A stretch of DNA of 44,057 bases from an uncultured Bacteroidales bacterium (GTDB lineage Bacteria; Bacteroidota; Bacteroidia; Bacteroidales; UBA932): positions 1-44,057 of the forward strand of contig CALVBH010000105.1 of NCBI GenBank assembly GCA_944325765.1, written 5' to 3'. Below the pieces are notes generated by a model. That model saw nothing but the letters and a program-made list of their open reading frames with translations, was not told the origin of the DNA and ran no database searches. Shown here piece after piece: positions 16,933 through 25,524 of the stretch. The first letter of the stretch is position 1; every line of letters begins with the position of its first letter. The translations under genes were made by a program, and so were the position numbers.

Positions 16933-18324
16933 CTAATGTATTTTACTTCCGAGAACGGACGGGTCGTCTCCGTCCTTCAGTACTTTGAACTTATTTGTCA
17001 GACCTATCAGCAGGATTGCCGTCAGTATGGCGGCCAGCAGGTCCGATATCGGGAACGACAGCCATATTCCTTTGGCATCAAAGAACATAGGCATAAAGTA
17101 CAGCAGCGGTATCAGGAACAGCAGCTGACGTGACATAGACAGGATGATGGACTTGTTGATCATACCGAGGCACTGGAACAGGTTCGATGTTATCATCTGG
17201 AACCCGACTACGGGCAGCATCAGGTTTATGAGCCTCAGTCCTTTTGCGGACAGGTCGATGAGCTGTGTGTCCGATGTGAAAATCGAGACTGCCGCATGAG
17301 GGAAGACTTCCGACACCACGAACCCTGCCAGAGCGACGAGAGTCGCGAATTTCACGGTCTTCTTGTAGACCTCCATTACACGGGAGTATTTCCTGGCTCC
17401 GAAATTGTAGCCTGCTATAGGCTGCATACCCTGGTTGAGTCCCATATTGATCATTATGAAAAGGAAGGAAATCCTGTTCACGATGCCGTAGGCCCCGATG
17501 GCCAGGTCTCCGCTGTAACGCTTCAGCTGCTGGTTGATGAAAAGTGTCACGAGGCAGGCGGCCGCGTTCATAAGGAAAGGCGCGAGTCCTATCGAAAGCG
17601 AGTCCTTGGCTATCCTGAAATCTATCTTGAAAATGCCTTTTCTGAAATGCAGGAGCCTCTCTTTGTCGCTGAAGAATCTGAGTATGACTATCAGGGCGGT
17701 CAACTGTGCTATGACAGTGGCGAGAGCTGCACCCCTGATGCCCATTTTGAGCCAGAAAATGAAGACCGGGGCGAATATGACGTTCAGCACGACAGTGAGA
17801 ATCGTCAGGTTCATCGCCAGTTTCGGGTTCCCGGAGGCCCTGAGCAGGCTGTTCAGACCGAGATAGAGGTGCGTGACTGCGTTGCCGATCAGGATTACCT
17901 GCATATATTCCCGGGCATAGACTATGGTTACGTCGCTGGCGCCGAAGAAGTAAAGTATCGGATCGAGAAACGCCAGTGAGAAAGCCATAAAAAGCAGTCC
18001 GACCAATATGTTGAGGACGACCACGTTTCCGAGAACCTTGTTCGCCACTTCATAGTTTTTCTGACCGAGCAGCACGGACATTATCGTACTGGCTCCGACC
18101 CCGACGAGTGTTCCGAATGCGGCGGAAAGGTTCATAAGCGGGAATGTTACGGCCAGACCGGCAATGGCCATCGGACCCACTCCGTGTCCGATGAAGATGC
18201 TGTCTATCATATTGTACAGGGACGAAGCCGTCATAGCTACGATGGCCGGTCCCGCATACTTCCCGAGAAGTTTCCCTATTTTTTCTGTACCTAATTCTAA
18301 TGGAATTGCGTTGTTTACTGCCAT
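16933..18324 (-). CDS. MATE family efflux transporter
   Basis: A 463-residue inner-membrane antiporter with twelve hydrophobic segments in two halves, each starting with a MATE-type motif (KYAGPAIVAMTASSLYNMIDSIFIGHGVG; SIGLAPFLMNAAACLVTLFINQQL). Also visible are AAFGTLVGVGASTIMSVLLGQ, LYLGLNSLLRASGNPKLAM and NMGLNQGMQPIAGYNFGARKYSRV, all normal for the DinF/VmrA-like bacterial branch. It probably extrudes cationic compounds using H+ or Na+; the substrate is unknown. The next gene follows after 1 bp. An AGGAGG ribosome site precedes the ATG. Confidence 0.95.
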   Translation of the reverse strand: MAVNNAIPLELGTEKIGKLLGKYAGPAIVAMTASSLYNMIDSIFIGHGVGPMAIAGLAVTFPLMNLSAAFGTLVGVGASTIMSVLLGQKNYEVANKVLGNVVVLNILVGLLFMAFSLAFLDPILYFFGASDVTIVYAREYMQVILIGNAVTHLYLGLNSLLRASGNPKLAMNLTILTVVLNVIFAPVFIFWLKMGIRGAALATVIAQLTALIVILRFFSDKERLLHFRKGIFKIDFRIAKDSLSIGLAPFLMNAAACLVTLFINQQLKRYSGDLAIGAYGIVNRISFLFIMINMGLNQGMQPIAGYNFGARKYSRVMEVYKKTVKFATLVALAGFVVSEVFPHAAVSIFTSDTQLIDLSAKGLRLINLMLPVVGFQMITSNLFQCLGMINKSIILSMSRQLLFLIPLLYFMPMFFDAKGIWLSFPISDLLAAILTAILLIGLTNKFKVLKDGDDPSVLGSKIH

Positions 18325-18328
18325 TTCC

Positions 18329-18334
18329 CCTCCT
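18329..18334 (-). promoter_or_regulatory. Consensus ribosome binding site of the MATE gene
   Basis: AGGAGG on the minus strand, 4 nt before the ATG at 18324. Confidence 0.5.
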
Positions 18335-18356
18335 GATCTAACGTCTGTCCCACTGA

Positions 18357-19397
18357 TTATTCCTCATCCCCGTCCGGGTTTTCCACCATCTCTATTTCGA
18401 AGATCAGAGGCGCATATTCCGGTATGACCGACCCGCTGCCGTTTGCGCCGTATCCCAAAGGAGAATAGAAAAGTCCCGTACCTTTTTCCATCGGCTTCAT
18501 TTGCCAGACGGTCAGGGCAAAGCCGGAAATGATGCTCGACCCGTCCATCGTGATTCCGGTAGAGTCGGCGGACATGGTGACTTCTACCGGACCGTAATCC
18601 TTTGAACTTGAATAGATATTGTTGTCGACTGCGACCCTTTCGTCTGTCGTGTCGAATACCTGGCCGTTCAGAAGTTTTCCGGTGTAGTGGATATAGACGG
18701 TAGTGTCCGTGTGCATTTCGTCGATGTCGCCTTCTCCCGGAGTGGCCGGGTCAGTCCTGTAGAAGAAGCCGTCTATGTCTTCATATACCTGTTTCGGTTC
18801 AGCCTCGCCGGGATATTCCTTCTCGTAATATTCCTTTATGCGGCTTATCTGCCACTCATTGATGTCTTCCACCACCTCATTGACTTTCAACGAGTAAATC
18901 TGATGCGTGTTTCCGGTTATCTCCTCAAAGTACTTGTGTTCGTTATTGAACCGCCGGAGCGTCTGGAGCCAGCCCGGTATGAGCGCGGTTATGGTATCTC
19001 CGGCAGCCATTCCCGAGAGCATGTCTTCCAGACCTTTCTGGATGGCGTTGTCTGCCACGTACCACGTGCGCGGATCATAGTAAAATGACGGATTGAATTC
19101 CCCCAGCTGCTTGGCCATAGTGGAGTCGGAAGTAGCCGTGACATTGCCGTCGAGATCCCTTGCTGTATAGGTGACTCTGGCATAGCATGGCTTTTCTACC
19201 GTTTCCCCTTCTCCCTTGATATCACTGTAGAGGACATATATGCCGGCTCCTGCCAGCCTGGCATCCGGGTGGTTCAGGGATAACCAGGCATCCAGAAACA
19301 TCTTTTCTTCTTCATTGCCGTATGACGTCTTTTCGACTGCGCAGCCGGAGACCAGAAGAACTCCGGAAAGAACGAATGCAAAAACTCCGTATTTCAT
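18357..19397 (-). CDS. FKBP-type peptidyl-prolyl isomerase lipoprotein, large
   Basis: A 346-residue lipoprotein with lipobox LLVSGC at residues about 14-19. The C-terminal third has an FKBP domain: VYIHYTGKLLNGQVFDTT, SIISGFALTVWQMKPMEKGTGLFYSPLGYGANG, IPEYAPLIFEIEMV. The middle part (residues about 70-175: CYARVTYTARDLDG, QKGLEDMLSGMAAGDTITALIPGWL) looks like a second, divergent FKBP unit with an insert. It probably helps fold proteins in the periplasm or at the outer membrane. It follows the smaller FKBP lipoprotein gene by about 53 bp, suggesting a duplicated pair. Confidence 0.85.
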   Translation of the reverse strand: MKYGVFAFVLSGVLLVSGCAVEKTSYGNEEEKMFLDAWLSLNHPDARLAGAGIYVLYSDIKGEGETVEKPCYARVTYTARDLDGNVTATSDSTMAKQLGEFNPSFYYDPRTWYVADNAIQKGLEDMLSGMAAGDTITALIPGWLQTLRRFNNEHKYFEEITGNTHQIYSLKVNEVVEDINEWQISRIKEYYEKEYPGEAEPKQVYEDIDGFFYRTDPATPGEGDIDEMHTDTTVYIHYTGKLLNGQVFDTTDERVAVDNNIYSSSKDYGPVEVTMSADSTGITMDGSSIISGFALTVWQMKPMEKGTGLFYSPLGYGANGSGSVIPEYAPLIFEIEMVENPDGDEE

Positions 19398-19450
19398 TTT
19401 CTACTGTTTAATCTTGAAAAAATATCCGGTAAAGATATGCAAAAAAACAA

Positions 19451-20062
19451 TCATTTGTTTTCGACATCCTTTACCCAAATCTGGTATATAAGTGCGGAAT
19501 TGGCGGGTATGCTGCCTACTATATCGTCACCGAATCCGTATTTACCGGAAAAGGCTATGTAGCAGATTTCCCCTGCAGATACTCCGTAAAGCCCGTTTTT
19601 CAGGCCTTCTATCAGTCCTGAACTGTCGTCAAGCCGCAGTTCTATAATGTCGTAGTCGGCTGAAGTCACTTCCCATCCGCTTTCTACCGCCGTTTCCATT
19701 CTGTTCGTGGCGAAAAGGCCGGACGCTGAAGGAGCGCTGCCGCTGAAAACATATCCGGCATAGTAAAAAGAGACCAGTCCGCCTTTCTCCAGTTTTTCCG
19801 CTGCCGCTTCAGTCCCGTCTCCAGTCCCGTCTCCGCTCCCGCCGTCTTCACTCCCGTCACCGGCCTTTGAAAGGATTATCCTGTACGAACCGCGGTTGCG
19901 TACGACTTCGATGTCGGGATCGCTCTCTGTCAGGCCGTTTATGAAACTTTCTATCCTTTCTTCCTGGCTCTCGTAAGTGTTTTCGAGACTGCTTTTCTTG
20001 CAGGAAACCGTTATAGCGGCCACTGCTGCCAGCATACCCGTAAATCTTATGATATTTTTCAT
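19451..20062 (-). CDS. FKBP-type peptidyl-prolyl isomerase lipoprotein, small
   Basis: A 203-residue lipoprotein (leader ending TVSC, then KKSS) with a divergent FKBP domain: VSFYYAGYVFSG, FATNRMETAVESGW, GLIEGLKNGLYGVSAGEICYIAFSGKYGFGDD, IPANSALIYQIWVKDVENK. A low-complexity Gly/Asp/Glu/Ser/Thr stretch at about residues 69-87 is encoded by imperfect tandem GTCTCC-like units (19815-19865) and may vary in length. Start 20062 is preferred because ATG 20074 lies within nrnA. It acts outside the cytoplasm, and whether it retains isomerase activity is uncertain. Confidence 0.82.
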   Translation of the reverse strand: MKNIIRFTGMLAAVAAITVSCKKSSLENTYESQEERIESFINGLTESDPDIEVVRNRGSYRIILSKAGDGSEDGGSGDGTGDGTEAAAEKLEKGGLVSFYYAGYVFSGSAPSASGLFATNRMETAVESGWEVTSADYDIIELRLDDSSGLIEGLKNGLYGVSAGEICYIAFSGKYGFGDDIVGSIPANSALIYQIWVKDVENK

Positions 20063-20063
20063 G

Positions 20064-21122
20064 TCAGTTCGCATCAGTTAAAAAATTCCGCGTCTTTTCG
20101 AGCACATACTCTTCCGCTTCCTTCCTGCCAGCATTCTCCGGAAGGTCGCCGCCTTTGAGAAGTTTTCCTCCCGCAGCCAGTTCATGACCTCCGCCGTTGA
20201 AACACAGTTTTGCGCACAGGTTCGCCGAAGTTCCTGCCTTGGACCTTACGGACACTCTGAAACGGTCTTCTTCTTCTTTGAGAAGCAGGCTCATCCTTAC
20301 CTTTTTTATGCCGAGGGGAATGTTGACGAAGCCTTCCGTTTCGCCGTCCTTCAGGTCATATTCCGCGGCCAGAGCCTTGTCTATGACCATATATGCCACC
20401 CCCTCCGGGGTAATTTTCATCCTCTCCGAGAGCAATTTCCCCATAAGCCGGTACCTGTTTTCCCTGTAACAGTGATACAGTTCTTCCAATACCGCATTTC
20501 TGTCCGTTCCGGCAGCGAGCAGTTCGGACGCCATCCTGAAGGTGGACGGATAGACCGAGTTTGCGAAATTGTTCGTGTCGGTGGTCATTCCGGCCAGCAG
20601 GGCCTTTGCGGTTCGTACTGGAAGTTTCCCCGCATCGCCGCAGATTTCCGGAGCGGACATCAGGATATGATAGAGAAGTTCCGAGGTGGAAGATATTTCC
20701 GTCCTGGAAAAAACCAGGTCGAAACTTCCGGTATCCGGATTAAGATGATGGTCTATCAGGATTTTGCGGCACCCGGCCTTCTGCAGGGCATCCTTCAGGT
20801 TTTCCGCCCTGTCGAAAGCCCCCATGTCCAGACAGAAAATCAGGTCGCTGCCGCAGATGGCTGTTTCCGTTTCATCTTTCCCGTTTTCATAAACGCGGAT
20901 ATGGTTTTCCGCACCTTCCGTCAGGAAGGCAATAGAATCGGGACATCTGTCGTTCAGTACTATCACTGCGCTTTTCCCGACAGACTCCAGATAGTGGAAG
21001 AGCCCTGTGGCACTGCCTATTGCATCTCCGTCCGGATGCATATGGGTGACGATGGCTATCTCGGATGCCTCGTCTACCATTGCGAGAAATTTCTTCAGTT
21101 TTGCAGTGTCTGTTTCCGTCAT
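20064..21122 (-). CDS. nrnA: DHH-family phosphoesterase (NrnA-like)
   Basis: A 352-residue cytoplasmic Mn2+ enzyme of the NrnA group (oligoribonuclease and pAp phosphatase). Metal-binding motifs are HMHPDGDAIGS (residues 27-37), CLDMG (about 97-101), LIDHH (122-126) and MTTDTNNF. The DHHA1 half has SVRSKAGTSANLCAKLCFNGGGHELAAGG, where the GGGH loop binds the substrate. The length is typical. It ends 1 bp before the small FKBP lipoprotein gene. A -7 box lies 61 bp upstream, and a divergent promoter serves the plus-strand genes. Confidence 0.94.
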   Translation of the reverse strand: MTETDTAKLKKFLAMVDEASEIAIVTHMHPDGDAIGSATGLFHYLESVGKSAVIVLNDRCPDSIAFLTEGAENHIRVYENGKDETETAICGSDLIFCLDMGAFDRAENLKDALQKAGCRKILIDHHLNPDTGSFDLVFSRTEISSTSELLYHILMSAPEICGDAGKLPVRTAKALLAGMTTDTNNFANSVYPSTFRMASELLAAGTDRNAVLEELYHCYRENRYRLMGKLLSERMKITPEGVAYMVIDKALAAEYDLKDGETEGFVNIPLGIKKVRMSLLLKEEEDRFRVSVRSKAGTSANLCAKLCFNGGGHELAAGGKLLKGGDLPENAGRKEAEEYVLEKTRNFLTDAN

Positions 21123-21183
21123 AAATCAGGCGCCTTTCCGGAATCGGGAAAAATTCCCGTTTTCCCTGTCATTATTCCGGGCG

Positions 21184-21191
21184 CAAATTTA
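21184..21191 (-). promoter_or_regulatory. -7 box for nrnA
   Basis: On the minus strand TAAATTTG matches TAnnTTTG fully, 61 bp before the nrnA start. It is back-to-back with the plus-strand promoter at 21201-21231. Confidence 0.4.
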
Positions 21192-21200
21192 CAAATTATA

Positions 21201-21231
21201 TTGCATTTGATAAATCAAATTTTTAACTTTG
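21201..21231 (+). promoter_or_regulatory. Promoter of the DUF3822/rsmD group
   Basis: TTG (21201-21203), a 20-bp spacer and TAACTTTG (21224-21231) form the Bacteroidota -33/-7 promoter, 37 bp before the ATG at 21269. Confidence 0.6.
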
Positions 21232-21268
21232 TCCGGAATTTGATAAAGATTAAACCACTAAAATAATT

Positions 21269-21979
21269 ATGAAAATTTTGAAAAAGGTATTGATTTACCT
21301 CATCTTCCCGCTCGCCATCATAGGATTGGCTTACATGATTGTAGAGAGTGTTATGGAACCGGTGCGCTTCAACAGCGAAAAGGACGCCCGCGCCAAGGTA
21401 GCCATACAGAGACTGAAGGATATCCGTACTCTTCAGAATGCATTCAAGACCGAATACGGCAGGTTTACCGCATCTTTCGACACTCTCAAGTCATTCTATA
21501 CCGATTCTTCCATGAAAGTGGTGATGCAGTTAGGTTCTGCGGATGACTCTCTGGCGGTAGACAACACCGAGCGGCTTAAGAAGCGTTATCCGAGGATTAC
21601 TCCGGAGCAGATGCTCGAGCGCTACAAGAAAGGCGAAAGGCTCGTGTTCCGTATAGAGAACGAGATTCCGGTGAGGGATACCTTGTTCAAGGGCCGGGAG
21701 GATTTCGAACTCGACTCCATCGCGTTCGTTCCGTTCTCTCACGGGGACTCCATCAAGATGGCTGCGGTAGTCAAGACCGTTTCAGGTGTCAAGGTTCCTC
21801 TTTTCGAGGCCAGCCTTACCTATAAGTCCCTTCTTAAAGGTATGGACAACCAGTTGAGGATAAATCTCGATGCATCCGAGAAAGAGATAAACGAGAAGAA
21901 ATACGGAACTGTAGATTTTTCAGGACTGAAAGTAGGAAGTATTACCGCTCCTAACAACAATGCAGGTAACTGGGAATAA
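21269..21979 (+). CDS. Pseudopilin-like single-span membrane protein, function unknown
   Basis: A 236-residue protein with one N-terminal membrane helix (residues about 7-27), then a helical stretch RLKDIRTLQNAFKTEYGRFTASFDTLKSF that resembles the region after the helix of type II secretion pseudopilins (a Tyr-Gly near an aligned short loop). No classical prepilin peptidase site (Gly followed by FTLxE) is present, so it is not a normal pilin. The C-terminal domain is probably beta-rich and periplasmic. First gene of a unit with DUF3822, rsmD, the DUF4861-like gene and perhaps ybaK; it overlaps the DUF3822 gene by 20 bp. Confidence 0.7.
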   Translation: MKILKKVLIYLIFPLAIIGLAYMIVESVMEPVRFNSEKDARAKVAIQRLKDIRTLQNAFKTEYGRFTASFDTLKSFYTDSSMKVVMQLGSADDSLAVDNTERLKKRYPRITPEQMLERYKKGERLVFRIENEIPVRDTLFKGREDFELDSIAFVPFSHGDSIKMAAVVKTVSGVKVPLFEASLTYKSLLKGMDNQLRINLDASEKEINEKKYGTVDFSGLKVGSITAPNNNAGNWE

Positions 21980-22652
21980 CAGTTCAGGCAGCATATCTGT
22001 CCGGGTAGCGTTATCCGGATATGTTTCCAGAACAGAATCGAACGGTGTCAGCGACTTGTCCGCGTGGATGAGCGCTGACCGTTTTTTTACCGATGCCCGG
22101 TTCCGCAGACGGTATGATGAGGTGAAAATCTCTGTTTTTACACCGAAATTCACCCTGGTTCCGGAACAGTTCTTCGACCCGCTGAAAATGCGGGAACTGC
22201 TTTCCGAAGTGACTCCCGTAAGTGAAGACGACTATGTGACATCTGAACCGTTGCCCGGGATGAAGTCTGTTCTCGTGTTCTCGAACGAAATAGGCGAGAC
22301 GCTCTCGAGAGCAGTCAGCGATACCGTGCTGAAATCTGACGGAAGCAAATCCAGGATTCTCCCCGAGATGTGGCGGATGCTTGCGGATCTCGGAAAAATT
22401 CCGGAATACAACAAGGTACTGGCAGCCTGTGCCGACGGCCGTCTCTATATGGCCGTAGCCCAGGGCCGCAGCCTTCTTCTATGCAACTCCTATCCGGCAG
22501 CGGACTTTACGACAGCCGAGTATTACATATTCTCGGCCATGAAAAAGCTCCAGTTGAATATCGAAATGTCCGCCATCTATTTCCGGACACCTTTAGATGC
22601 GGAATCCGAGATGTCGCTGTACCGGTATTTCAGATCTGTGGATTATTTGTAG
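21960..22652 (+). CDS. DUF3822 family protein
   Basis: A 230-residue protein of the Bacteroidota-specific DUF3822 family, which has an actin-like (ASKHA-type) appearance. Typical parts are FTPKFTLVPEQFFDPLKMRELLSEV, VLVFSNEIGETL, AACADGRLYMAVAQGRSLLLCNSYPAADFTTAEYYIFSAMKKLQLN, and a terminal Y-R-Y-F-R-S-V. The function is unknown. It lies directly upstream of rsmD (3-bp gap), an arrangement I believe is common in the phylum. The start lies 20 bp inside the previous gene and no closer in-frame ATG gives the same N-terminus. Confidence 0.88.
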   Translation: MQVTGNNSSGSISVRVALSGYVSRTESNGVSDLSAWMSADRFFTDARFRRRYDEVKISVFTPKFTLVPEQFFDPLKMRELLSEVTPVSEDDYVTSEPLPGMKSVLVFSNEIGETLSRAVSDTVLKSDGSKSRILPEMWRMLADLGKIPEYNKVLAACADGRLYMAVAQGRSLLLCNSYPAADFTTAEYYIFSAMKKLQLNIEMSAIYFRTPLDAESEMSLYRYFRSVDYL

Positions 22653-22655
22653 CTT

Positions 22656-23213
22656 ATGAGGATAATAGGGGGAAAATTCAAGGGAAAACCGGTGACTCCG
22701 CCGCAGGATTATGCGGCAAGGCCTACGACAGACTTCGCGAAGGAAGGGCTGTTCAACATCCTCGAAAACGAGTACGAGTTCGAAGGCCTGTCTGTCCTCG
22801 ACCTTTTCGGGGGTACAGGCTCCATTTCCTTCGAATTCGCCTCGCGCGGAGCATCGGATGTCGTCTGCGTTGAGATGAATCCGGCCAATGCGTCTTTCAT
22901 AAGGTCACAGGCACGCAGACTCGGTGCGGACGGAATCACTGTCGTAAGACACAACGTCTTCGATTTTCTTAAAATCTGCAGCAGGAGTTTCGATCTGGTT
23001 TTTGCCGACCCTCCCTATGCTATCGAAGGTCTGGAGACCATTCCCGATCAGGTGTTCGCTTCCGGAGCAGTGGTGCCGGGCGGATACTTCATCCTCGAAC
23101 ATTCCGGAAACTTCACTTTCGGCCAGCATCCGTTTTTCGTGAAGGAGAGAAAGTACGGCAACGTGCATTTTACTTTTTTCGAAACACCGTCTATTAACAA
23201 ATCCGATATTTAA
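22656..23213 (+). CDS. rsmD: 16S rRNA (guanine(966)-N(2))-methyltransferase
   Basis: A 185-residue SAM-dependent methyltransferase modifying G966 of 16S rRNA. Motifs: MRIIGGKFKGKPV, RPTTDFAKEGLFNIL, the SAM loop LDLFGGTGSISFEFASRG (residues 48-65) and the catalytic DPPY (118-121). The length is normal. It sits 3 bp after the DUF3822 gene and 8 bp before the DUF4861-like gene, so co-transcription is near certain. Confidence 0.96.
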   Translation: MRIIGGKFKGKPVTPPQDYAARPTTDFAKEGLFNILENEYEFEGLSVLDLFGGTGSISFEFASRGASDVVCVEMNPANASFIRSQARRLGADGITVVRHNVFDFLKICSRSFDLVFADPPYAIEGLETIPDQVFASGAVVPGGYFILEHSGNFTFGQHPFFVKERKYGNVHFTFFETPSINKSDI

Positions 23214-23221
23214 AAACCGTT

Positions 23222-24079
23222 ATGACGAAAAAGATTTTCACATCAGTACTGGCAGTTTTGGTTTTCTGCATTATGCCTTATGCGCAGACGGCTTCAAGCC
23301 TGTTCTGGAAGAAGGACAGCGTCCAGGTGCATGAAATAGTGTCGGAAAAGGCTGATTTGTACACCGAGGTAGGCCATCACGGCCCGGCAGTAGAGAATAC
23401 GCATTTTGCCCTCAGGATTTATTTCAATGACAGCGGTGCCATCGACGTGTATTCGAAGAGCGGCAGAGGACTGGAACTGGACAAGTTCAAATGGTATCCG
23501 ACACCTGAACAGCAGGAAAATGAAGGCGCAGGCTGCGACGAATATATGGTCGGGAAGACGGTAGGCCTCGGAGGCATTGCCCTTTGGGACGGAAGCCGGG
23601 AGGTCAAGTTGAAGGCCACCGAAGGCCGGACGGCAAGGGTCGGAGAAACCAGAAACGGTTCTTATGCGGAGATGATAGCCTACGGAGTCGTTTGCGGGAA
23701 GGATACGGTAGATATCTCTATCCGCGTGGATATGTCGAAGAAGTCCCGTAAGGCCGTGATAACGGCTACGGAACTTTCCGGAAAGCCAGTATGTTTCCTG
23801 ACAGGTGTCAATTATCACCCGGGTTCGGCTGTAAAGTGCCGTGACGGGCGTATTCTCGTATGGGGAGTCCATCCTGCAGACGTTTCCGCAGAACCTGGCC
23901 CGATAGGTGCCGGGATGATTTACAAGTCCGGTGCATTCGGTCCGATGGAAATTACGGGAGATATGGTGAGAATCATTTCCAGACCGGCTTCCAGGATAAC
24001 GACGACGGTAGTGGCGGCTTCCACGAAAGAGGCTGAACTGAACAGCCTCAAGCGTTTCGAAAACTATCTTATGGAGTAG
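23222..24079 (+). CDS. DUF4861-like secreted protein
   Basis: A 285-residue exported protein with a signal peptide (residues 1-22, ending MPYAQTAS). VGHHGPAVENTHFALRIYFND, AIDVYSKSGRGLELDKFKWYP, VGLGGIALWDG and GVNYHPGSAVK resemble DUF4861, a family found with pectin/alginate-type polysaccharide lyase genes; no such genes are near here. The fold is probably a large beta-sandwich. No catalytic residues can be assigned. It follows rsmD by 8 bp, so its expression tracks a housekeeping gene instead of a sugar-utilisation locus. Confidence 0.7.
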   Translation: MTKKIFTSVLAVLVFCIMPYAQTASSLFWKKDSVQVHEIVSEKADLYTEVGHHGPAVENTHFALRIYFNDSGAIDVYSKSGRGLELDKFKWYPTPEQQENEGAGCDEYMVGKTVGLGGIALWDGSREVKLKATEGRTARVGETRNGSYAEMIAYGVVCGKDTVDISIRVDMSKKSRKAVITATELSGKPVCFLTGVNYHPGSAVKCRDGRILVWGVHPADVSAEPGPIGAGMIYKSGAFGPMEITGDMVRIISRPASRITTTVVAASTKEAELNSLKRFENYLME

Positions 24080-24131
24080 ACGCCGGGCGGACCTCAAATG
24101 ATGAACCCGATTTTACGAGTGATGCCGAGAT

Positions 24132-24623
24132 ATGAAGAACAGGATTGAAAAGACCAATGCGGCCCGCCTTCTCGACAAGGCGGGCATAGTTTATCAGCTC
24201 GTTCCATACGAAGTGGATGAAAACGATCTGGCTGCAGGCCATATTGCCGCTCAGCTCGGTGAGCCTGTCGGACAGGTATTCAAGACACTTGTCCTGTCAG
24301 GAGACCGGACCGGATATTTCGTCTGTGTGGTTCCCGGAGATGCTGAGGTGGACCTGAAGGCTGCCGCCAAGGTATCCGGGAACAAGAAATGCGACCTTAT
24401 CCCGATGAAGGAGCTCCTCGGGGTCACCGGCTATATCCGGGGCGGCTGTTCTCCTGTCGGGATGAAGAAGCAGTTCCCGACCTATTTCCATTCGACTGCC
24501 CTCGACTATGATATGATTTATGTAAGTGCCGGAGTGCGCGGACTGCAGTTCAAGGTTAGCCCGTCGGCGCTCATAGCATACGTAAAGGGCTCTCTCGCCG
24601 ACATCGTAATACTTAATCCTTAG
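24132..24623 (+). CDS. ybaK: Cys-tRNA(Pro)/Cys-tRNA(Cys) deacylase YbaK
   Basis: A 163-residue trans-editing deacylase of the YbaK/EbsC subgroup of the ProX/INS superfamily, which hydrolyses mischarged Cys-tRNA(Pro). Features are TNAARLLDKAGIVYQLVPYEVDE, GQVFKTLVLSGD (conserved Lys), CVVPGDAEVDLKAAAKVSG and GYIRGGCSPVGMKKQFPTYF. The length is typical. The stop overlaps that of the converging atpG by 4 bp, leaving no space for a separate terminator. Confidence 0.95.
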   Translation: MKNRIEKTNAARLLDKAGIVYQLVPYEVDENDLAAGHIAAQLGEPVGQVFKTLVLSGDRTGYFVCVVPGDAEVDLKAAAKVSGNKKCDLIPMKELLGVTGYIRGGCSPVGMKKQFPTYFHSTALDYDMIYVSAGVRGLQFKVSPSALIAYVKGSLADIVILNP

Positions 24624-25504
24624 GCGAGCGTCCCTCCGATAATGTCCTGCAGTTCGTTGGTGATTTCCTGCTGGCGCTGTTTGTTGTACTGGATGCGAAT
24701 TTCTTCCAGAAGCTGGTTCCCGTTGTCCGTAGCCAGCTGCATGGCCATGAATCTGGCGGCATGTTCGGCCGCGTTGGCGTCCAGCAGGACAGAATATATT
24801 TTCAGATGAAGCACCTGCGGAAGCAGGTTTTCCAGCACCGAGGCTGCGTCAGGTTCGATTATGAAGTCGCGGTTCTGATGATGTCCGTTGTCGTGCTCGT
24901 ACAGTGAAGATTCGAGGGAAACGGGAAGGTATATTTCATTTACCGGTATCTGGGTGGATGTGGACTTGCAGTGAGTGTATACGAGTTCTATCCGGTCCGT
25001 GAGCCTGTCTGCGAACATGGCCATCAGTTCTTCCGCCAGCGCCGCCGCATCTTCATAGGCCGGCTTGTCGGCCATACGTGAAAAATCACGCTCCGTGCCG
25101 AATCCCATTTTTCTGGCGGCATCAGCCATTTTCCTTCCGATGGGATAGACGGTTATGTCGCTGTCCTTGAGCCCCATCGCCCTGTATCTTTCTACCGCTT
25201 CACTGAAATGTCTGACGGCATTCGAGTTGAAGGCTCCGCAGAGCGGCGAATTGGATGCGAATGCCACTATTACGGCTTTCCTTATCTTCCTGCCTGCGAT
25301 GTATCTTTCGCTTGAAGGGGTCGTATCGGTAGCGAGAAGATCTGCCAGAATCTGATGGATCTGTCTCTGGTACGGCACCAGGTTCCCGATGGCGTTCTGC
25401 GCCTTGCGCAGCTTGGATGTAGCCACCATCTTCATCGCCGAAGTGATTTTCAGCGTTCCGTTTACGGAATTGATCCTGTCCTTTATTTCTTTCAGTGAAG
25501 CCAT
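24620..25504 (-). CDS. atpG: F1Fo ATP synthase subunit gamma
   Basis: The 294-residue central rotor shaft. The N-terminal helix has MASLKEIKDRINSVNGTLKITSAMKMVATSKLRKAQ, the C-terminal helix ends EIRIQYNKQRQQEITNELQDIIGG; both pass through the alpha/beta hexamer. SNSPLCGAFNSN matches the conserved dinucleotide-like loop. The last gene of the operon D-C-B-E-F-H-A-G, 20 bp after atpA. Confidence 0.97.
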   Translation of the reverse strand: MASLKEIKDRINSVNGTLKITSAMKMVATSKLRKAQNAIGNLVPYQRQIHQILADLLATDTTPSSERYIAGRKIRKAVIVAFASNSPLCGAFNSNAVRHFSEAVERYRAMGLKDSDITVYPIGRKMADAARKMGFGTERDFSRMADKPAYEDAAALAEELMAMFADRLTDRIELVYTHCKSTSTQIPVNEIYLPVSLESSLYEHDNGHHQNRDFIIEPDAASVLENLLPQVLHLKIYSVLLDANAAEHAARFMAMQLATDNGNQLLEEIRIQYNKQRQQEITNELQDIIGGTLA

Positions 25505-25524
25505 ATTCAGATACGTTTTTCTGC

